A stretch of 64,000 nucleotides of DNA from Streptococcus cristatus (GTDB lineage: Bacteria; Bacillota; Bacilli; Lactobacillales; Streptococcaceae), in contig NZ_KQ969062.1 in assembly GCF_001578775.1 (NCBI RefSeq), positions 1,163,510-1,227,509 on the forward strand, read 5' to 3'. Of this stretch, positions 53,700-63,268 are shown one piece after another (positions within the stretch are counted from its first letter, which is position 1; each line of letters begins with the position of its first letter). The position numbers and the translations under genes are program-made. The notes beneath the pieces were generated by a model. The model was not told where the DNA came from. It made no database searches and saw only the letters and a list, made by a program, of their open reading frames with translations.

Positions 53700-54398
53700 T
53701 CATGTGTTTTCTAAATAGAATTCAAAGCGTTCGCCGACATACTGGCTTTTTACATATTCAAAGGCCGTTCCATCATCAAAATAGGAAACTTGTGTTAGTC
53801 CTAAAATGGCGTGACCACGGGGAATTCCTAGGTATTTAGCGATCTTTTCCTTGGCCAAACGAGCATAAATAGTCTGTTGGGACTTGCCAATTTTATAGCC
53901 GTGCTCTTGTAGAGTTTGAAAGAAATGGCTGGTCACTTCTTCTTTTTTGAAATTCTTTATAAATTTCTCTGGAATCGAAGCAACCTCATAGACTACGGGG
54001 ATATCGTCAGCGTAGCGAACCCGTTCCATGCGGATGATGTTCTCTGTCTTATGGATGCCCAACTTCTCGACTTCTCGCTCGCTAGGCAGTGTCCGACGGT
54101 AGGAAATCAGCTGGCTGGACGGTATCTTCCCTTGAGACTTCATAATTTCTGTAAAACTAGTTGTTCCGCGCATTTTTTCCTGAACGCGTGTGCTTGCGAC
54201 ATAAGTTCCGCTACCGACTCGACGCTCTAGCACCCCTTCCTCCACCAGAAGCGTAATAGCTTGGCGCAGGGTCATTCTGCTGACCTCGAAAGTTTCAGCA
54301 AGATCACGTTCGCTTGGCAAACGCTCGCCAATCTCCCAAATACCCTCGTCAATATCTTTTTTTATTTGATCATGTATTTTCACATAAGCAGGTAACAT
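53700..54398 (-). CDS. GntR-family regulator with UTRA domain
   Basis: 232 residues: an N-terminal GntR winged helix (IWEIGERLPSERDLAETFEVSRMTLRQAI) and a C-terminal UTRA ligand domain typical of the HutC group, which binds small molecules such as sugar phosphates. It is divergent from guaA and has an inverted repeat over its own promoter, so it is probably self-regulated. Whether it also controls guaA is open. Confidence 0.88.
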   Translation of the reverse strand: MLPAYVKIHDQIKKDIDEGIWEIGERLPSERDLAETFEVSRMTLRQAITLLVEEGVLERRVGSGTYVASTRVQEKMRGTTSFTEIMKSQGKIPSSQLISYRRTLPSEREVEKLGIHKTENIIRMERVRYADDIPVVYEVASIPEKFIKNFKKEEVTSHFFQTLQEHGYKIGKSQQTIYARLAKEKIAKYLGIPRGHAILGLTQVSYFDDGTAFEYVKSQYVGERFEFYLENT

Positions 54399-54442
54399 CC
54401 ATGGTCCTCTTTTCTGATTTTAAGCAGCTTTTTTATACATTT

Positions 54443-54476
54443 ATTGTATTATCAATTAGTTTAAAAGTCAAACTAA
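54443..54476 (-). promoter_or_regulatory. Promoter and operator of the GntR gene
   Basis: Minus strand TTGACT (54471-54466), 17 bases, TACAAT (54448-54443). The inverted repeat TTAGTTT-N7-AAACTAA (54456-54476) covers the -35 box and part of the spacer. Confidence 0.65.
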
Positions 54477-54572
54477 ATATCAATCAATGTAGGGAAATCC
54501 TATTTGTTTATCATTTTTTAGAACAGATGTTTTAATTTCTCAGTTATTTTACTTGCAGCTAGTCCTATTACC

Positions 54573-54601
54573 TTGGAAAAATTCGATTTTTGTGATAGAA
54601 T
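54573..54601 (+). promoter_or_regulatory. guaA promoter
   Basis: TTGGAA (54573-54578), 17 bases, TAGAAT (54596-54601) with a TGTGA extension. The guaA ATG is 38 bases on. No guanine riboswitch is visible. Confidence 0.65.
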
Positions 54602-54638
54602 GAGGGAAAAAGATTACTTCTTTTAAGAAAGGGAAAAG

Positions 54639-56198
54639 ATGACAACTACAACTGAATTGCAAGATGTTGAAAAAATCATCGTGCTTGATTACGGTAGCCA
54701 GTATAATCAGCTGATTTCACGTCGTATCCGTGAAATTGGTGTATTTTCTGAGCTCAAGAGCCACAAGATCACAGCGGATGAAGTCCGTGCTATCCGTCCT
54801 GTTGGGATTATCCTTTCAGGTGGGCCTAACTCAGTTTATGAAGAAGGTTCATTTGATATTGACCCAGAGATCTTTGAGTTGGGAATTCCAATTTTGGGAA
54901 TTTGCTACGGTATGCAGCTTTTGACTCATAAATTAGGCGGGAAAGTATTGCCAGCAGGTGATGCCGGCAATCGTGAATATGGTCAATCCAAACTGACACG
55001 TGCTACTTCTCCTCTTTTTGAAGGCACACCAGATGAGCAGCTTGTCCTGATGAGCCACGGTGATGCGGTAACAGAGATTCCTGCAGATTTTGTCCGTACT
55101 GGTACATCTGCAGACTGTCCTTTTGCATCTATTGAAAATCCTGACAAGAAAATCTACGGAATCCAGTTCCACCCTGAGGTTCGTCATTCTGAGTACGGTT
55201 ACGATATTTTGCGCAATTTTGCTCTCAATATCTGTGGCGCTAAGGGCGACTGGTCTATGGATAATTTCATCGAGATGCAGATTCAAAAAATCCGTGAAAC
55301 AGTCGGTGACAAACGTGTCCTGCTCGGCCTATCAGGTGGTGTTGACTCTTCTGTTGTAGGTGTCCTCTTGCAGAAAGCTATCGGAGATCAATTGATCTGT
55401 ATCTTTGTAGATCACGGTCTTTTGCGTAAAGGCGAAGCTGATCAAGTTATGGAAATGCTAGGTGGCAAATTTGGTCTTAACATCATTAAAGCAGATGCAG
55501 CGAAGCGTTTCCTTGACAAACTTGCTGGTGTATCAGATCCAGAGCAAAAACGTAAGATCATCGGAAACGAGTTTGTCTATGTCTTTGACGATGAAGCCAG
55601 CAAACTGAAAGATGTGAAATTCTTGGCTCAAGGCACACTTTATACCGACGTTATCGAATCTGGTACTGACACTGCTCAAACGATCAAGTCTCACCATAAT
55701 GTTGGCGGCCTGCCAGAAGATATGCAGTTTGAGCTGATTGAACCCCTAAATACACTTTACAAGGATGAAGTGCGCGCTTTGGGTACAGAGCTTGGTATGC
55801 CTGATGAAATTGTCTGGCGTCAGCCATTCCCAGGTCCTGGGCTTGCTATTCGTGTCATGGGTGAAATCACTGAGGAAAAATTGGAAACCGTCCGCGAATC
55901 AGACGCTATTCTCCGAGAAGAAATCGCCAAGGCTGGTCTTGACCGTGACATATGGCAGTACTTTACTGTTAATACTGGCGTCCGATCTGTTGGTGTCATG
56001 GGCGACGGCCGAACTTACGACTACACAATTGCCATTCGCGCTATCACTTCTATCGATGGTATGACAGCTGACTTTGCCAAGATACCTTGGGATGTTCTGC
56101 AAAAAATCTCTGTCCGTATCGTCAATGAAGTTGACCACGTTAACCGTATCGTCTACGATATTACAAGCAAACCACCTGCAACTGTGGAGTGGGAATAA
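54639..56198 (+). CDS. guaA: GMP synthase (glutamine-hydrolysing)
   Basis: Converts XMP to GMP. The 519 residues have the class I amidotransferase domain (ILGICYGMQ with catalytic Cys near 88, FHPEV), the ATP-pyrophosphatase loop SGGVDSS near 235, and the C-terminal dimerisation domain ending KPPATVEWE. It is the only clear + gene to the right of dif in this window and so runs against the fork. Confidence 0.98.
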   Translation: MTTTTELQDVEKIIVLDYGSQYNQLISRRIREIGVFSELKSHKITADEVRAIRPVGIILSGGPNSVYEEGSFDIDPEIFELGIPILGICYGMQLLTHKLGGKVLPAGDAGNREYGQSKLTRATSPLFEGTPDEQLVLMSHGDAVTEIPADFVRTGTSADCPFASIENPDKKIYGIQFHPEVRHSEYGYDILRNFALNICGAKGDWSMDNFIEMQIQKIRETVGDKRVLLGLSGGVDSSVVGVLLQKAIGDQLICIFVDHGLLRKGEADQVMEMLGGKFGLNIIKADAAKRFLDKLAGVSDPEQKRKIIGNEFVYVFDDEASKLKDVKFLAQGTLYTDVIESGTDTAQTIKSHHNVGGLPEDMQFELIEPLNTLYKDEVRALGTELGMPDEIVWRQPFPGPGLAIRVMGEITEEKLETVRESDAILREEIAKAGLDRDIWQYFTVNTGVRSVGVMGDGRTYDYTIAIRAITSIDGMTADFAKIPWDVLQKISVRIVNEVDHVNRIVYDITSKPPATVEWE

Positions 56199-56207
56199 GA
56201 AATACGC

Positions 56208-56236
56208 AAAAACCAGCTAGAATCTAGCTGGTTTTT
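56208..56236. terminator. Terminator between guaA and the DUF1002 gene
   Basis: AAAAACCAGCTAGA and TCTAGCTGGTTTTT pair perfectly with a one-base loop; it can stop both converging transcripts. Confidence 0.88.
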
Positions 56237-56257
56237 AGTTGCATTTTTTAGATAGTC

Positions 56258-57238
56258 TTATTGACCTAGTAACCCCTTAAAGAAATTGATGATTGCATTC
56301 CAGATATTGCTGAAGAAATTACCGCCATCTTCAAGAAGTCCGTTTGCATCAAAGTTAAGGTTGATATTATTGAATGTGTCACCAGCCTTTGAAACAATAC
56401 TGTTTTTCAAGTCGGTGAGAGTTTTTGTGAAATCAGAATTTGTGATGACTCCGCTATTTGAAAGATTGACAGCAAAGTTAATAATCAGATTGATTTGGTC
56501 AGCTGTGACGGAACTGCTGAGACCGTAGTTTTTCAGTGTTTCTTCAACTATTTTACGGACATCAGCTTCTGTCAAGTTGCTGTTATTCTTTTTAGCATTG
56601 GCAACAGCTGTTTTAATATCTGTTAGAGCCACATTCAGCTTATCAGCATCGTAACCTTCCTTGCCCTGGTTCTCAGCGTTGATATTTGAAAGGGCTGCTA
56701 ATTCTTCCTGAGCCAAATCTTTATTTTCCTGAGGGACGCTTGCTCCATTTTCCTCCAGTGAGTAATAGATACCAGCCAGGGCGCTTTCTCCAGTTACAGG
56801 GATAGGTGCTGCTACTGTGATTTCTGCATGCTGTACGCCCAAGGTGACTGCCGCATTGCGATACATATCCTCTGTAACCTTGGTGATGTTTTGCGGCGTA
56901 ACAATCTTAACTTGAAGCGGCTTCTTGTTGCCCAACTTCTTAATCTTAACAGAAGAATATAGCTGCAAACTAGGATCATTTGCCACATTCATAATCTTTG
57001 AATAGACATCAGGTGTCATTGTTTTCAGAGGTTTAGAATCACTCGATGCATTGTAGCCTAAGAGCTGAAGCGTTTGCTCTTTTTGACTGTCATCCAAGGA
57101 ATAGCCCAAGACATACTCAGGCTGAACATAGGTTTCGTCAATGACTTTTTGAACGTTTGTGTCAGCAGTTGCTGTAGATACGGTAAAGAGCGTAGCTAGA
57201 AAAGCTCCTGCCGTTAGTAATGTTTTCTTAAATTTCAT
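56258..57238 (-). CDS. DUF1002 secreted protein
   Basis: 326 residues with a signal peptide (MKFKKTLLTAGAFLATLFTV, cut near STATA-D). It has the DUF1002 features: VLGYSLDDSQKEQTLQLLG near the start, then the PIPVTGESALAGIY region. It is expected outside the cell. ATG 57238 has GAGGAG upstream; the longer in-frame ORF lacks a ribosome site. Function unknown. Confidence 0.85.
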   Translation of the reverse strand: MKFKKTLLTAGAFLATLFTVSTATADTNVQKVIDETYVQPEYVLGYSLDDSQKEQTLQLLGYNASSDSKPLKTMTPDVYSKIMNVANDPSLQLYSSVKIKKLGNKKPLQVKIVTPQNITKVTEDMYRNAAVTLGVQHAEITVAAPIPVTGESALAGIYYSLEENGASVPQENKDLAQEELAALSNINAENQGKEGYDADKLNVALTDIKTAVANAKKNNSNLTEADVRKIVEETLKNYGLSSSVTADQINLIINFAVNLSNSGVITNSDFTKTLTDLKNSIVSKAGDTFNNINLNFDANGLLEDGGNFFSNIWNAIINFFKGLLGQ

Positions 57239-57407
57239 TTTACTCCTCAATCTATCTCTAAACAATAAGGTTTTAGAGAAGCTTCGATTATAATCAGCGG
57301 ATTGCGCTGTCACATTAAATTAGGAAAGGAAAACTTTCCATAGAACAAAATAGTATAAAATGCTTAAAGTTTTCTTATAGACAAAGAATAGCCTGCAATT
57401 CTTAAAA

Positions 57408-58259
57408 TCATTTGCCCCAAAGAAAATCAATCAATAACCTATCTACTTCTGGATTTTCATGCAGCTGGCTATGCTGAGCCAGAGGGCCAGTCACTCGTTT
57501 TTCCTGATAGGACTTGGCATTGTCAATTACAAGATACTTGAGACTGCGAGAAGAAACGTTTAAAACAGAACCATCCGATTGATTTTTAAAATCTCCATAG
57601 ATATTAAGCACATCCACTTGATCTTGCGGATAAATTTCGCGCAAGCCCAGAAGTTTTTGATAGCTATCACTCATGGCGCTAGGTTCCCCTGTTTTGGAAT
57701 CTAGAATGGTCAAATTAGCCGGCAAATCCATGCCCTCCAAACCATTGACATGATTGGCGATATTTACCTGCTTTTGTAGTTGTGGAAGTTCTTCATTTTG
57801 AGCGTGCTCCAATAGGTAAAATAAAATAGACATATTTCCCATAGAATGTGCAACAAAATTCATCTTTTTAAAGCCATATCTTGCTTGAAACTCTCTAACA
57901 ACTGCTGCCGCATACTCTCCATCCTGAGCATAGTTGGCATTTCGATTGTCCGCGAACTCAACCATGACAATTGGATTAACAGCATCTTTCGGAATATCTC
58001 CTTTAAGAGTTACTTGAGCGTGACTATCAACTGTAGCTGTGATGATGGTTTGAGTAACTCCAGCTTTTCTGGCCGCTTCTGCCATATGCTTTTCAGCATT
58101 AGCACTCGATCCATAACCGTGGAAAAACAAGGTAGGTGTGCTTGACTGAATATAGTCTCTACTATTTAATCCTTTGTTTTGCCGATTGTAGATTAGAAAT
58201 AAGCTAATAAGAGCAATGAACAGAAAAGATGATAGTGCTATGATAGACCGCTTTTTCAT
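57408..58259 (-). CDS. Membrane-anchored alpha/beta hydrolase (DUF915)
   Basis: 283 residues with one N-terminal transmembrane segment (near 6-23), TLFFHGYGSSANAEKHM for the oxyanion region, the nucleophile motif VAHSMGNMS, and a late SQLH with the likely catalytic His. AGGAGGTG precedes the ATG. Paralogue of the enzyme at 50766. Confidence 0.85.
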   Translation of the reverse strand: MKKRSIIALSSFLFIALISLFLIYNRQNKGLNSRDYIQSSTPTLFFHGYGSSANAEKHMAEAARKAGVTQTIITATVDSHAQVTLKGDIPKDAVNPIVMVEFADNRNANYAQDGEYAAAVVREFQARYGFKKMNFVAHSMGNMSILFYLLEHAQNEELPQLQKQVNIANHVNGLEGMDLPANLTILDSKTGEPSAMSDSYQKLLGLREIYPQDQVDVLNIYGDFKNQSDGSVLNVSSRSLKYLVIDNAKSYQEKRVTGPLAQHSQLHENPEVDRLLIDFLWGK

Positions 58260-58441
58260 TTGCCACCTCCTATCTTGTATACATTAGTATTATAACATTT
58301 CTAATAACCTTAAACAACTAAAGAAAACAGGCATTCTATTTAAAAAGAATTAATGAGAATTTTATATGTATTAAATCGTATCTATTTTGTTTTTATTCGT
58401 ATTAACTTGAATAGACTATCATCGCATCGAGAACCATCATG

Positions 58442-59023
58442 CTATTCAATTTTATCGTCATACCTTCTCTTATAAAGATTTTGGGCTTTTTGCGTGTACT
58501 GCCTGATGAAATCAGTTTTAGCTTCTGTATAGGCATCACGATTGTGCTCGTACTTTTTCCATAAGGTCAATTTTAGCTGCTCGTAGTCCTTAGCGACATC
58601 TGGATGAGCTTTCAGATAGTCTCGGAAATAGAGTTCATCATTGTCTCCGTAGTAGCGCAAATGCAAGTGAAAAACGCGTTCAGCAAAACCTTGCAGTGTG
58701 TAGCCCTTGTTAAAAGTCATTCGGCCTTCTGACTCTGACATAAGCAGGTAGCCATGCTCTAGCAATTCTCTCTTGATGCTCCCCATATCTTCACTTCGAG
58801 GAATTTCTAAAAGAAGGTCTATAATCGGCTTAGCCCATATCCCCTCAATAGATGTGGAACCAATATGATGCATCTTATACAATTGATTTTCTGGCAAAAA
58901 ATTTACTATTCTTCTGCTTTCCTCTACATACCAAGCTGCCCAATCCTTATTGTGCTCCTCTAAGAAAATCGGGAACAACTGCCATAATTCTTCTAAAGAC
59001 ATATCTTCTAGGGCCTTTGCCAT
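58442..59023 (-). CDS. GrpB/UPF0157 family protein
   Basis: 193 residues with the GrpB nucleotidyltransferase-fold signature HHIGSTSIEGIWAKPIIDLLL (near 51-71) and FHLHLRYYG. The family is of unknown function, sometimes fused to CoaE. GGAGAAG precedes the ATG. Confidence 0.88.
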   Translation of the reverse strand: MAKALEDMSLEELWQLFPIFLEEHNKDWAAWYVEESRRIVNFLPENQLYKMHHIGSTSIEGIWAKPIIDLLLEIPRSEDMGSIKRELLEHGYLLMSESEGRMTFNKGYTLQGFAERVFHLHLRYYGDNDELYFRDYLKAHPDVAKDYEQLKLTLWKKYEHNRDAYTEAKTDFIRQYTQKAQNLYKRRYDDKIE

Positions 59024-59097
59024 GTGACTTCTCCTTACCTTGTATCAAATGAGAATTAGAGTAAAGACCGGGAATCCTATCCCAGTCTCAGTTTTTA

Positions 59098-59301
59098 TTA
59101 CCAATAAAGCAAGCCATAAGTCAGTAAAACGCTGATCATACTAAAGAGTGAGCCAATCAAATAGTATTCTGCAAAGGACTGGCTTTCAGAAATTTTATTA
59201 TAGCGGGCAATAGACTTAGCCGTAAAGACTAGCCCAATCGCTGTAAATTGCCCGAAAATAAGGGAAAGTCCCATAATCAAGCGTTCCAAAATCCCAATCA
59301 T
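59098..59301 (-). CDS. Small membrane protein of the satD operon
   Basis: 67 residues from ATG 59301, which overlaps the upstream stop as ATGA. Two hydrophobic segments (near 9-28 and 46-65). It may be a permuted or split part of the DUF3307 protein and is always read with it here. Function unknown. Confidence 0.6.
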   Translation of the reverse strand: MIGILERLIMGLSLIFGQFTAIGLVFTAKSIARYNKISESQSFAEYYLIGSLFSMISVLLTYGLLYW

Positions 59302-59834
59302 GGCACCAGCCCCCACAATGTCTCCCCACTGTCTTCTCCTGCCTGATACTTGCTGAAGAAAAGTTTAAAGAGGATATTAACCGGATTACCGGTAAGGGCG
59401 AAGAAAAAGAGAGCCTGCAGCATGAGATAACGCTCAGACAGCCAATTAGGAGCTGGAATTTGCTGCTGCCCTAAGAGAAAATAAAGAGCAAAAATGCTCA
59501 TCAGATGCAAGACCTGATCCAGTATAAAGGCAAACTTTTGAGCATGATGCCGGACAATCGATGAATTCAGCTTATACTTCAAGAGGTCAATAAGCGCATG
59601 ACTGAACCAGACCAAGGCAAAATATAGCAGATAATTAGGTAAGATGAGCCCCAAGAGCAACAAAGGCAAGAGAACAATTCCCAAGTGGAGAATCAAAAAA
59701 TTTAACCGCCGGCTTTTGAGGTCGGCCATTTTCTGACTTTGAAGCTGAAAATCAGCTAGTACATGAGCCAGCAAAGTCAGTACAAGAATCGGATTCTGCA
59801 TGAAAAATTCTGAAAATCCCATAAAATTTGTCAT
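59298..59834 (-). CDS. DUF3307 membrane protein
   Basis: 178 residues with about four transmembrane segments and the DUF3307 start LTLLAHVLADFQLQSQKMADLKSR, with a later LVWFSHALIDLLKYK. It overlaps satD (ATGA). DUF3307 and SatD are usually neighbours; the joint role is not known. Confidence 0.82.
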   Translation of the reverse strand: MTNFMGFSEFFMQNPILVLTLLAHVLADFQLQSQKMADLKSRRLNFLILHLGIVLLPLLLLGLILPNYLLYFALVWFSHALIDLLKYKLNSSIVRHHAQKFAFILDQVLHLMSIFALYFLLGQQQIPAPNWLSERYLMLQALFFFALTGNPVNILFKLFFSKYQAGEDSGETLWGLVP

Positions 59835-60496
59835 TGTTCAGCCTCCTTTGCTGCCTGTAGAATCATTCTCATAGCTAAACGGCGATTTCTCAGATAAATC
59901 TTCAAACCAGACGACTTGAGCCGCTTACTAAGCGCACTGGGACTAATCTGCAGCAGCTCTGCTATTTCCCCATGAGAAAAATTCTCGTCATAGATATATT
60001 CCATAAGCATCCGCTCCAGAACCTCTCTCTGACTGGTATTCCACTTACTCTGGATAAATGAAGTAGCTGCCAGCACCGTATTGACCGCCTGACTGAGCTC
60101 TTCATCTCCCAAGGATACAGCTATACGGCTGCTACCATAGTCGTTCTTCTCATGAATAACATCAATGGCCGCGCGTGCCCTCCAGTAGGCCGGACCGTCC
60201 GCACCAATACTGTGCTCCCGATTAATATCCGTCACAATCTCCCCCAGACCAAGTCCAAAGCGAATCGGATGAGGAAAGCCCAAGGCAATCTGATCAAGGA
60301 GCTGCATAATCTCTGGATTAGGCCGTAGCAAAGCCTGAAACTCATCTCCAGTTGTTACTGTAAAAGGTGACACCAGATAATCCCGATAATCCTGATTTAG
60401 CACCGCCATCATGTCCTGCAGATCCTTCTGAGCCTGCTTACGATTTTTCAGCTGTTTGGATTCTATTAAATCTCCAATAAGAGCAATATAAAGCAT
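59831..60496 (-). CDS. satD: SatD family protein
   Basis: 221 residues. The N-terminal part IALIGDLIESKQLKNRKQAQKDL and GDEFQALL resemble a nucleotide-cyclase-like fold, and a helix-turn-helix near the end (GEIAELLQISPSALSKRLKSS) suggests DNA binding. SatD was named in the S. mutans secretion and acid tolerance operon behind ylxM-ffh; here it is separate but nearby. Confidence 0.85.
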   Translation of the reverse strand: MLYIALIGDLIESKQLKNRKQAQKDLQDMMAVLNQDYRDYLVSPFTVTTGDEFQALLRPNPEIMQLLDQIALGFPHPIRFGLGLGEIVTDINREHSIGADGPAYWRARAAIDVIHEKNDYGSSRIAVSLGDEELSQAVNTVLAATSFIQSKWNTSQREVLERMLMEYIYDENFSHGEIAELLQISPSALSKRLKSSGLKIYLRNRRLAMRMILQAAKEAEQ

Positions 60497-60560
60497 ACCA
60501 AACCTCCTTTAAGTCTATTATAACGGAAAATTTTAAAAAATATTCATTATAATAGCTCGA

Positions 60561-60878
60561 CTATTTTTTCTTTTTAGGTGCTGGTAAGGCAGGATAGGCA
60601 GCTTCAATTAGTTTGCAGAGAAAGGCAGCATCTTCTACTTCTTTTATATGAAGCATTGGTTTTGCACCTGGATAAGGGATTTCATAGACTGGATTTTCCA
60701 AAAGATCAAGAGCTGGCTGGACTGGCTTGAGCAGCAGGCGATTATCATAAATCCCGCCGAATAAGCTCCCCCGATAATAGAGCAAATATTCCCCCATCAT
60801 CTTGCGAAAGCTAATTTCTTGGCCTAAGCCCTGCAGCTGCTTCAGAATAAAATCCAAATATTCTTGACTAGATGCCAT
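60561..60878 (-). CDS. TfoX N-terminal domain protein
   Basis: 105 residues matching the TfoX/Sxy N domain (ISFRKMMGEYLLYYRGSLFGGIYDNRLLLKP), with a Lys-rich tail. Despite the name there is no evidence that it controls competence in streptococci. Confidence 0.85.
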   Translation of the reverse strand: MASSQEYLDFILKQLQGLGQEISFRKMMGEYLLYYRGSLFGGIYDNRLLLKPVQPALDLLENPVYEIPYPGAKPMLHIKEVEDAAFLCKLIEAAYPALPAPKKKK

Positions 60879-60990
60879 CGGAACACCTCCATGAATTGAT
60901 ACTTTATTATACCAAAAATGGGTGAAGATTTCCTGACCAAGAGATTAACTCATCTCCTTCAATCCGTATTCTGTCTATCCACAAGTAAGC

Positions 60991-61020
60991 AAAAAAGCTA
61001 GACATTACAAGTCTAACTTT
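60991..61020 (-). terminator. Terminator of the osmoprotectant ABC operon
   Basis: On the minus strand AAGTTAGAC pairs with GTCTAGCTT (one G-U), then TTTT. Confidence 0.8.
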
Positions 61021-61026
61021 TATTTC

Positions 61027-62547
61027 TTATTTTTTTAAAAGTCCTTCCTTGACTAGATAATCACGCGCGACGTCTTCTGCTTTTTTGCCTTCAATGCCAA
61101 CTTGATAATTCATCTTACTCATCTGACTTTCCGTAATTTTACCAGCCAGCTTATTGAGAACACCTTCCAATTCAGGGTGTTTTTCTAACAATTCAGCCTT
61201 AAGGAGAGGTGCCCCTTGATAAGGAGGGAAAAGATGCTTATCATCTTCTAAAATCTGAAGTTGATAACGCTCAATTTCAGGGTCAGTTGAGTAGACTTCC
61301 ATAATCTGGATATCACCAGATTTAATCGCATCATAGCGGAGGGCTGGCTCCATAGTTGATACATTGAGGTTGAGTCCATAGACAGACTGAAGTCCCTTGT
61401 TTCCATCTTCACGGTCGTTAAATTCCAAGGTAAACCCTGCCTTGAGCTTGTCTTGAACTGCTTTAAGATCAGAGATGGTTTTAAGATTGTATTTTTTGGC
61501 GACACTCTTGGGTACAGCAATCGCATAGGTATTTTGATAAGCCATGTGATTGAGCAAGACTAGATTGTCCTGTTTTTTGATTCCATCACGCGCTGCTTCA
61601 AAAACTTCTTCAGCATCATTGCTGACCTTTGGAGCAGGCTGCAAGAGAGTTCCAGTAATCGTACCGGTAAACTCAGGATAGATATCAATATCACCTTTTT
61701 TCAGTGCTTGATAAAGGAAGTCGGTTTTCCCAAAGTTTGGTTTGACCGTCACAGTCATATCCGTATTTTCCTCGATGAGAAGCTTGTACATATTCATAAG
61801 AATTTCTGGCTCTGGCCCCAATTTCCCAGCAATGACCAGATTATCCTTGCTTTGTTTAGGTAATAAACTTGGCGTGTAAGAAACGCCTAGTCCGAGGATT
61901 AGGACCGCAAAAGCTGCAAAAACCGTCCGAAGCTTGGCCTTTTCCATCCATTTAAGAAGACTATTGAAAAGAATAGCCAAAACTGCGGAGGAAATAGCTC
62001 CAATCAAGATCAGACTGGCATTGCGACGATCAATTCCTAGAAGGATAAAGGAACCTAGTCCACCAGCTCCGACAAGGGCTGCCAGAGTTGCTGTTCCGAT
62101 AATCATTACCGTTGCCGTCCGAACTCCTGACACGATGACGGGCATTGCTAGAGGCAGTTCAAACTTTTTGAGTCGCTCCCACTTGGTCATCCCAAAGGCG
62201 ACTCCAGCTTCCTCTAAACTAGGATCAATCCCATTCAAAGCCGTGACAGTATTTTCTAAAATCGGGAAAATAGCGTAAATCACCAGAGCAGTCAGTGCCG
62301 GCAGTGTGCCAATTCCCATAAGCGGGATAAAGAGTCCCAGCAAAGCCATTGAAGGAATGGTTTGAAAGATTCCTGCAATTTGCAGCACCCAATTGGCCGC
62401 TTTTTTGTGACTATTGAGATAGATGGCGAGCGGAATAGTCAGGAAGATGGCCACTAGTAAGGTCAGAAGAGACAGCTGGAGATGTTGCCCTAAGGCTGCC
62501 AACCATTCGCCAAAGCGCTCTTGAAAGGTAGAAATTAAATTAGTCAT
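61027..62547 (-). CDS. Osmoprotectant-type ABC transporter, fused permease and substrate-binding protein
   Basis: 506 residues. The first about 205 form a BPD-type permease with five or six transmembrane segments (EAA-like loop [24 protein letters not shown]). A further membrane anchor near 215-230 leads to an extracellular OpuAC-type binding domain ([13 protein letters not shown] onward). The fusion is known for glycine betaine/carnitine/choline carriers. ATG 62547 with GGAGGTG upstream overlaps the ATPase stop by eight bases. Confidence 0.9.
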   Translation of the reverse strand: MTNLISTFQERFGEWLAALGQHLQLSLLTLLVAIFLTIPLAIYLNSHKKAANWVLQIAGIFQTIPSMALLGLFIPLMGIGTLPALTALVIYAIFPILENTVTALNGIDPSLEEAGVAFGMTKWERLKKFELPLAMPVIVSGVRTATVMIIGTATLAALVGAGGLGSFILLGIDRRNASLILIGAISSAVLAILFNSLLKWMEKAKLRTVFAAFAVLILGLGVSYTPSLLPKQSKDNLVIAGKLGPEPEILMNMYKLLIEENTDMTVTVKPNFGKTDFLYQALKKGDIDIYPEFTGTITGTLLQPAPKVSNDAEEVFEAARDGIKKQDNLVLLNHMAYQNTYAIAVPKSVAKKYNLKTISDLKAVQDKLKAGFTLEFNDREDGNKGLQSVYGLNLNVSTMEPALRYDAIKSGDIQIMEVYSTDPEIERYQLQILEDDKHLFPPYQGAPLLKAELLEKHPELEGVLNKLAGKITESQMSKMNYQVGIEGKKAEDVARDYLVKEGLLKK

Positions 62548-63268
62548 GTTGAACACCTCCAAATAAATCTGCTACGAAGCTGGTTGCAGGTGCAGATAAG
62601 ATTTCCTCAGGTGTCGCCACTTGACGAATCTCCCCGTCCTGCAGAACGGCAATCCGATTCCCCAACTTTAAAGCCTCATCCGTATCGTGGGTCACAAAGA
62701 TTGTTGTCATCCCAAACTGCTCATGGATACTCTTGGTCAAGCTCTGCAATTGCTTACGCGAGATGGCATCAAGAGCAGAAAAAGGCTCGTCCATCAGCAG
62801 GATTTTGGGTTGAGCGATAATGGCACGGACAATGCCCACCCGTTGCTGCTCACCGCCAGACAGCTCACTCGGCATACGCTGAGCATAATCTTCAGCAGGC
62901 AAGCCTACAAGCTCTAGCAATTCATCGGTCTTCTGCTGAATATCTGCCTTGCTCCATCCTTTCATCTCAGGAATGAGAGCAATATTTTCAGCCACAGTTA
63001 GATTTGGAAAGAGGGCGATCGCCTGTAAGACATAGCCTGTAGAAAGGCGTAGTTCACGCTCATCATAGTCTTTGATGCGCTTGCCATCCATGTAAACATC
63101 GCCATCTGTAGGTTCCAAGAGGCGGTTGATCATCTTGATCATGGTCGTCTTACCAGATCCAGAAGGACCTACTAAAACCATGAACTCTCCATTCTCAATC
63201 CTTAAATTGACATCTCTCAAGACATCTTTTTCTGTATAGCGTAGCGCTACATTTTTATATTCAATCAT
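62540..63268 (-). CDS. Osmoprotectant-type ABC transporter ATPase
   Basis: 242 residues: Walker [10 protein letters not shown] (35-43), signature [15 protein letters not shown], Walker [13 protein letters not shown], then the switch His in FVTHDTDEA. It lacks C-terminal CBS domains. It overlaps the upstream oxidoreductase stop (ATGA) and the downstream permease start. Confidence 0.92.
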   Translation of the reverse strand: MIEYKNVALRYTEKDVLRDVNLRIENGEFMVLVGPSGSGKTTMIKMINRLLEPTDGDVYMDGKRIKDYDERELRLSTGYVLQAIALFPNLTVAENIALIPEMKGWSKADIQQKTDELLELVGLPAEDYAQRMPSELSGGEQQRVGIVRAIIAQPKILLMDEPFSALDAISRKQLQSLTKSIHEQFGMTTIFVTHDTDEALKLGNRIAVLQDGEIRQVATPEEILSAPATSFVADLFGGVQHD